From Stutzerimonas stutzeri RCH2 (GTDB lineage: Bacteria > Pseudomonadota > Gammaproteobacteria > Pseudomonadales > Pseudomonadaceae): a DNA stretch of 12,763 nucleotides. The notes under the pieces were generated by a model that saw nothing but the letters and a program-made list of their open reading frames with translations, searched no databases and was not told where the DNA came from. The stretch is from positions 1 to 12,763 of the forward strand of contig NC_019937.1 of the NCBI RefSeq assembly GCF_000327065.1, given 5' to 3'. Of this stretch, positions 11,838 through 12,763 are shown in pieces. The stretch's first letter is position 1. The number at the start of each line of letters is the position of its first letter. The position numbers were made by a program, and so were the translations under genes.

Positions 11838-11860
11838 ATGAGTACACTCACTTACTCATT
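11829..11860. promoter_or_regulatory. TGAGTA palindrome between convergent genes
   Basis: AATGAGTAA (11829-11837) and TTACTCATT (11852-11860) are perfect complements. Inside, TGAGTA (11839-11844) faces ACTCA (11846-11850). It lies between the stops of the ribbon-helix-helix gene and kfrA, and may be a third partition site and also a terminator-like hairpin. Confidence 0.65.
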
Positions 11861-11865
11861 GAAAA

Positions 11866-12753
11866 TCACTCTCCCTTAGTAGGCGCCTGGGCCAGCGCTG
11901 CGCGCACCTCTTTGGTCTCAGCTCGTGCCTCTTTTGCTTCCTGGCGCGCTGTCGCGAGCTCAGTCTTCGTCTCGCCAAGGCTTGCCTTCAGGCTTTCGAT
12001 TTCACGCAAGGCCGCATCCAGCTTCGCTTGCAGCGACTGCTCAGAGATCCGCACTTTTTCCAGCTCGGCATGCGCCTCTTTGGCATCAAGCAGGGCAGCA
12101 TCGAGACGTCCTTTCAAGTCACCTGCTGTGGCGTTGGCTGCGTCCAGGTTTGCAGTCAAAACCGCTGTTTTTTGCTCGAAAGGCTTCAGCCGCTCGACTT
12201 CAGCTTGCAGACCAGGGATCAGCTCAAGGCGAACTTCGGCCTTCGCCACAGCCTGCACCGCCTGATCCGCACGGGAACGCTCCTCTGCCAGCTGGTTTTT
12301 CAGCGCAGTAGCCTTTTCCTCGGCATTTTTGGCCTCGATAGCCGCTGCCGCCTGAGCATCTTCCAGGGCACGCTCTTTGAGAGTGATCGTCTGAATCGCC
12401 TTATCTAGCTGCCCCTGAAGGCCTTCGGCCCGAAGCTCTGCTTCTCGACCCGCTTCAGCCACCGTCTCGGCATCGGCCTGCACATCAGCTGCGCGCTCTT
12501 CTGCGCTCTTGGCCGCCTGCTCACTCGCCCTGGTGACCAGCTCGGCGACGATCTGGCCGATGCGCGGATCGAGCTCGATGTCAGCAGAGCGAACGGCAAC
12601 ACGCCCAGCTTTCCACTCGTTCAGCATCGGCAAAACCGTATTCGGCGAGCCGCCGCCTAACTGAGCGATGACCGCACGCACCGAAGGTCGGCCACCATCT
12701 TTGCTGATGGCTTCGGCTGCTGCTGCGACTGATTCAAAAGTTACTAGAGCCAT
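11866..12753 (-). CDS. kfrA: KfrA-like coiled-coil DNA-binding protein
   Basis: 295 residues. The N terminus MALVTFESVAAAAEAISKDGGRPSVRAVIAQLGGGSPNTVLPMLNEWKA (1-49) is the KfrA N-terminal DNA-binding domain. From about 65 to 285 it is one long Ala/Glu/Lys/Arg-rich coiled coil (SAEERAADVQADAETVAEAG and so on). In RK2 and relatives KfrA represses its own gene, forms filament-like assemblies on DNA and aids stable inheritance. It converges on the partition operon, matching a role with ParA. ATG 12753 has no SD inside the window, but if the ends join, AAAGAG-G lies 9 bases upstream. Its promoter would be at 35-63. Confidence 0.92.
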   Translation of the reverse strand: MALVTFESVAAAAEAISKDGGRPSVRAVIAQLGGGSPNTVLPMLNEWKAGRVAVRSADIELDPRIGQIVAELVTRASEQAAKSAEERAADVQADAETVAEAGREAELRAEGLQGQLDKAIQTITLKERALEDAQAAAAIEAKNAEEKATALKNQLAEERSRADQAVQAVAKAEVRLELIPGLQAEVERLKPFEQKTAVLTANLDAANATAGDLKGRLDAALLDAKEAHAELEKVRISEQSLQAKLDAALREIESLKASLGETKTELATARQEAKEARAETKEVRAALAQAPTKGE

Positions 12754-12763
12754 GGGGTGTTAC

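Overview
The window reads as a small mobilizable plasmid from a Pseudomonas-like gammaproteobacterium. It carries replication, partition, multimer-resolution and mobilization genes plus a small cargo region, and no chromosomal housekeeping genes, rRNA, tRNA, insertion sequence or CRISPR. Pseudomonas is suggested by a DUF1652-type gene (a family I know almost only from that genus) and by the codon usage. The window is probably the whole circular molecule opened at an arbitrary point: kfrA begins 10 bases from the right end reading leftward, while its likely promoter, operators and ribosome binding site lie in the first ~65 bases of the left end.

Layout. 1-660: kfrA promoter with GTTATC/GATAAC operators, then a long structured non-coding stretch. 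675-1301: conserved hypothetical gene whose start codon overlaps a copy of the partition operator, closed by a strong terminator. 1533-2168: lipoprotein on the minus strand. 2270-2613: promoters, repeated hairpins and a terminator with no convincing ORF (possible structured RNA). 2905-3231: Cys-rich copper-storage-type protein. 3549-3839: DUF1652 protein on the minus strand. 4102-5000: small hypothetical gene, a res site and a serine resolvase. 5139-5544: two-gene cassette of small proteins, the second weakly ParC-like. 5695-5970 and 5967-6164: two convergent small genes.

6270-8150 is the replicon. The Rep protein has a primase-like core. Two ~120-bp direct repeats follow its stop, and an unusually complete translational control region precedes it: a counter-transcribed RNA with its own promoter and terminator, a target stem-loop, a 27-codon leader ORF running 13 bases into rep, a hairpin hiding the rep Shine-Dalgarno, and 7 bases in the target loop able to form a pseudoknot with that hairpin. 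This is the logic of IncI-alpha/IncB plasmids on a ColE2-like Rep, and it is the most interesting thing in the window.

8234-10507 is a ColE1-like mobilization region: mobC and mobA overlap by ATGA, a mobB-like gene is nested inside mobA in another frame, and hairpins upstream of mobC are the likely oriT. The plasmid has no mating-pair genes, so it would depend on a helper for transfer. 10508-10789 is a 57-aa gene whose promoter abuts the mobC promoter. 10940-11860 is a parA plus ribbon-helix-helix partition operon with TGAGTA repeats before, between and after the genes. kfrA converges on it from the right.
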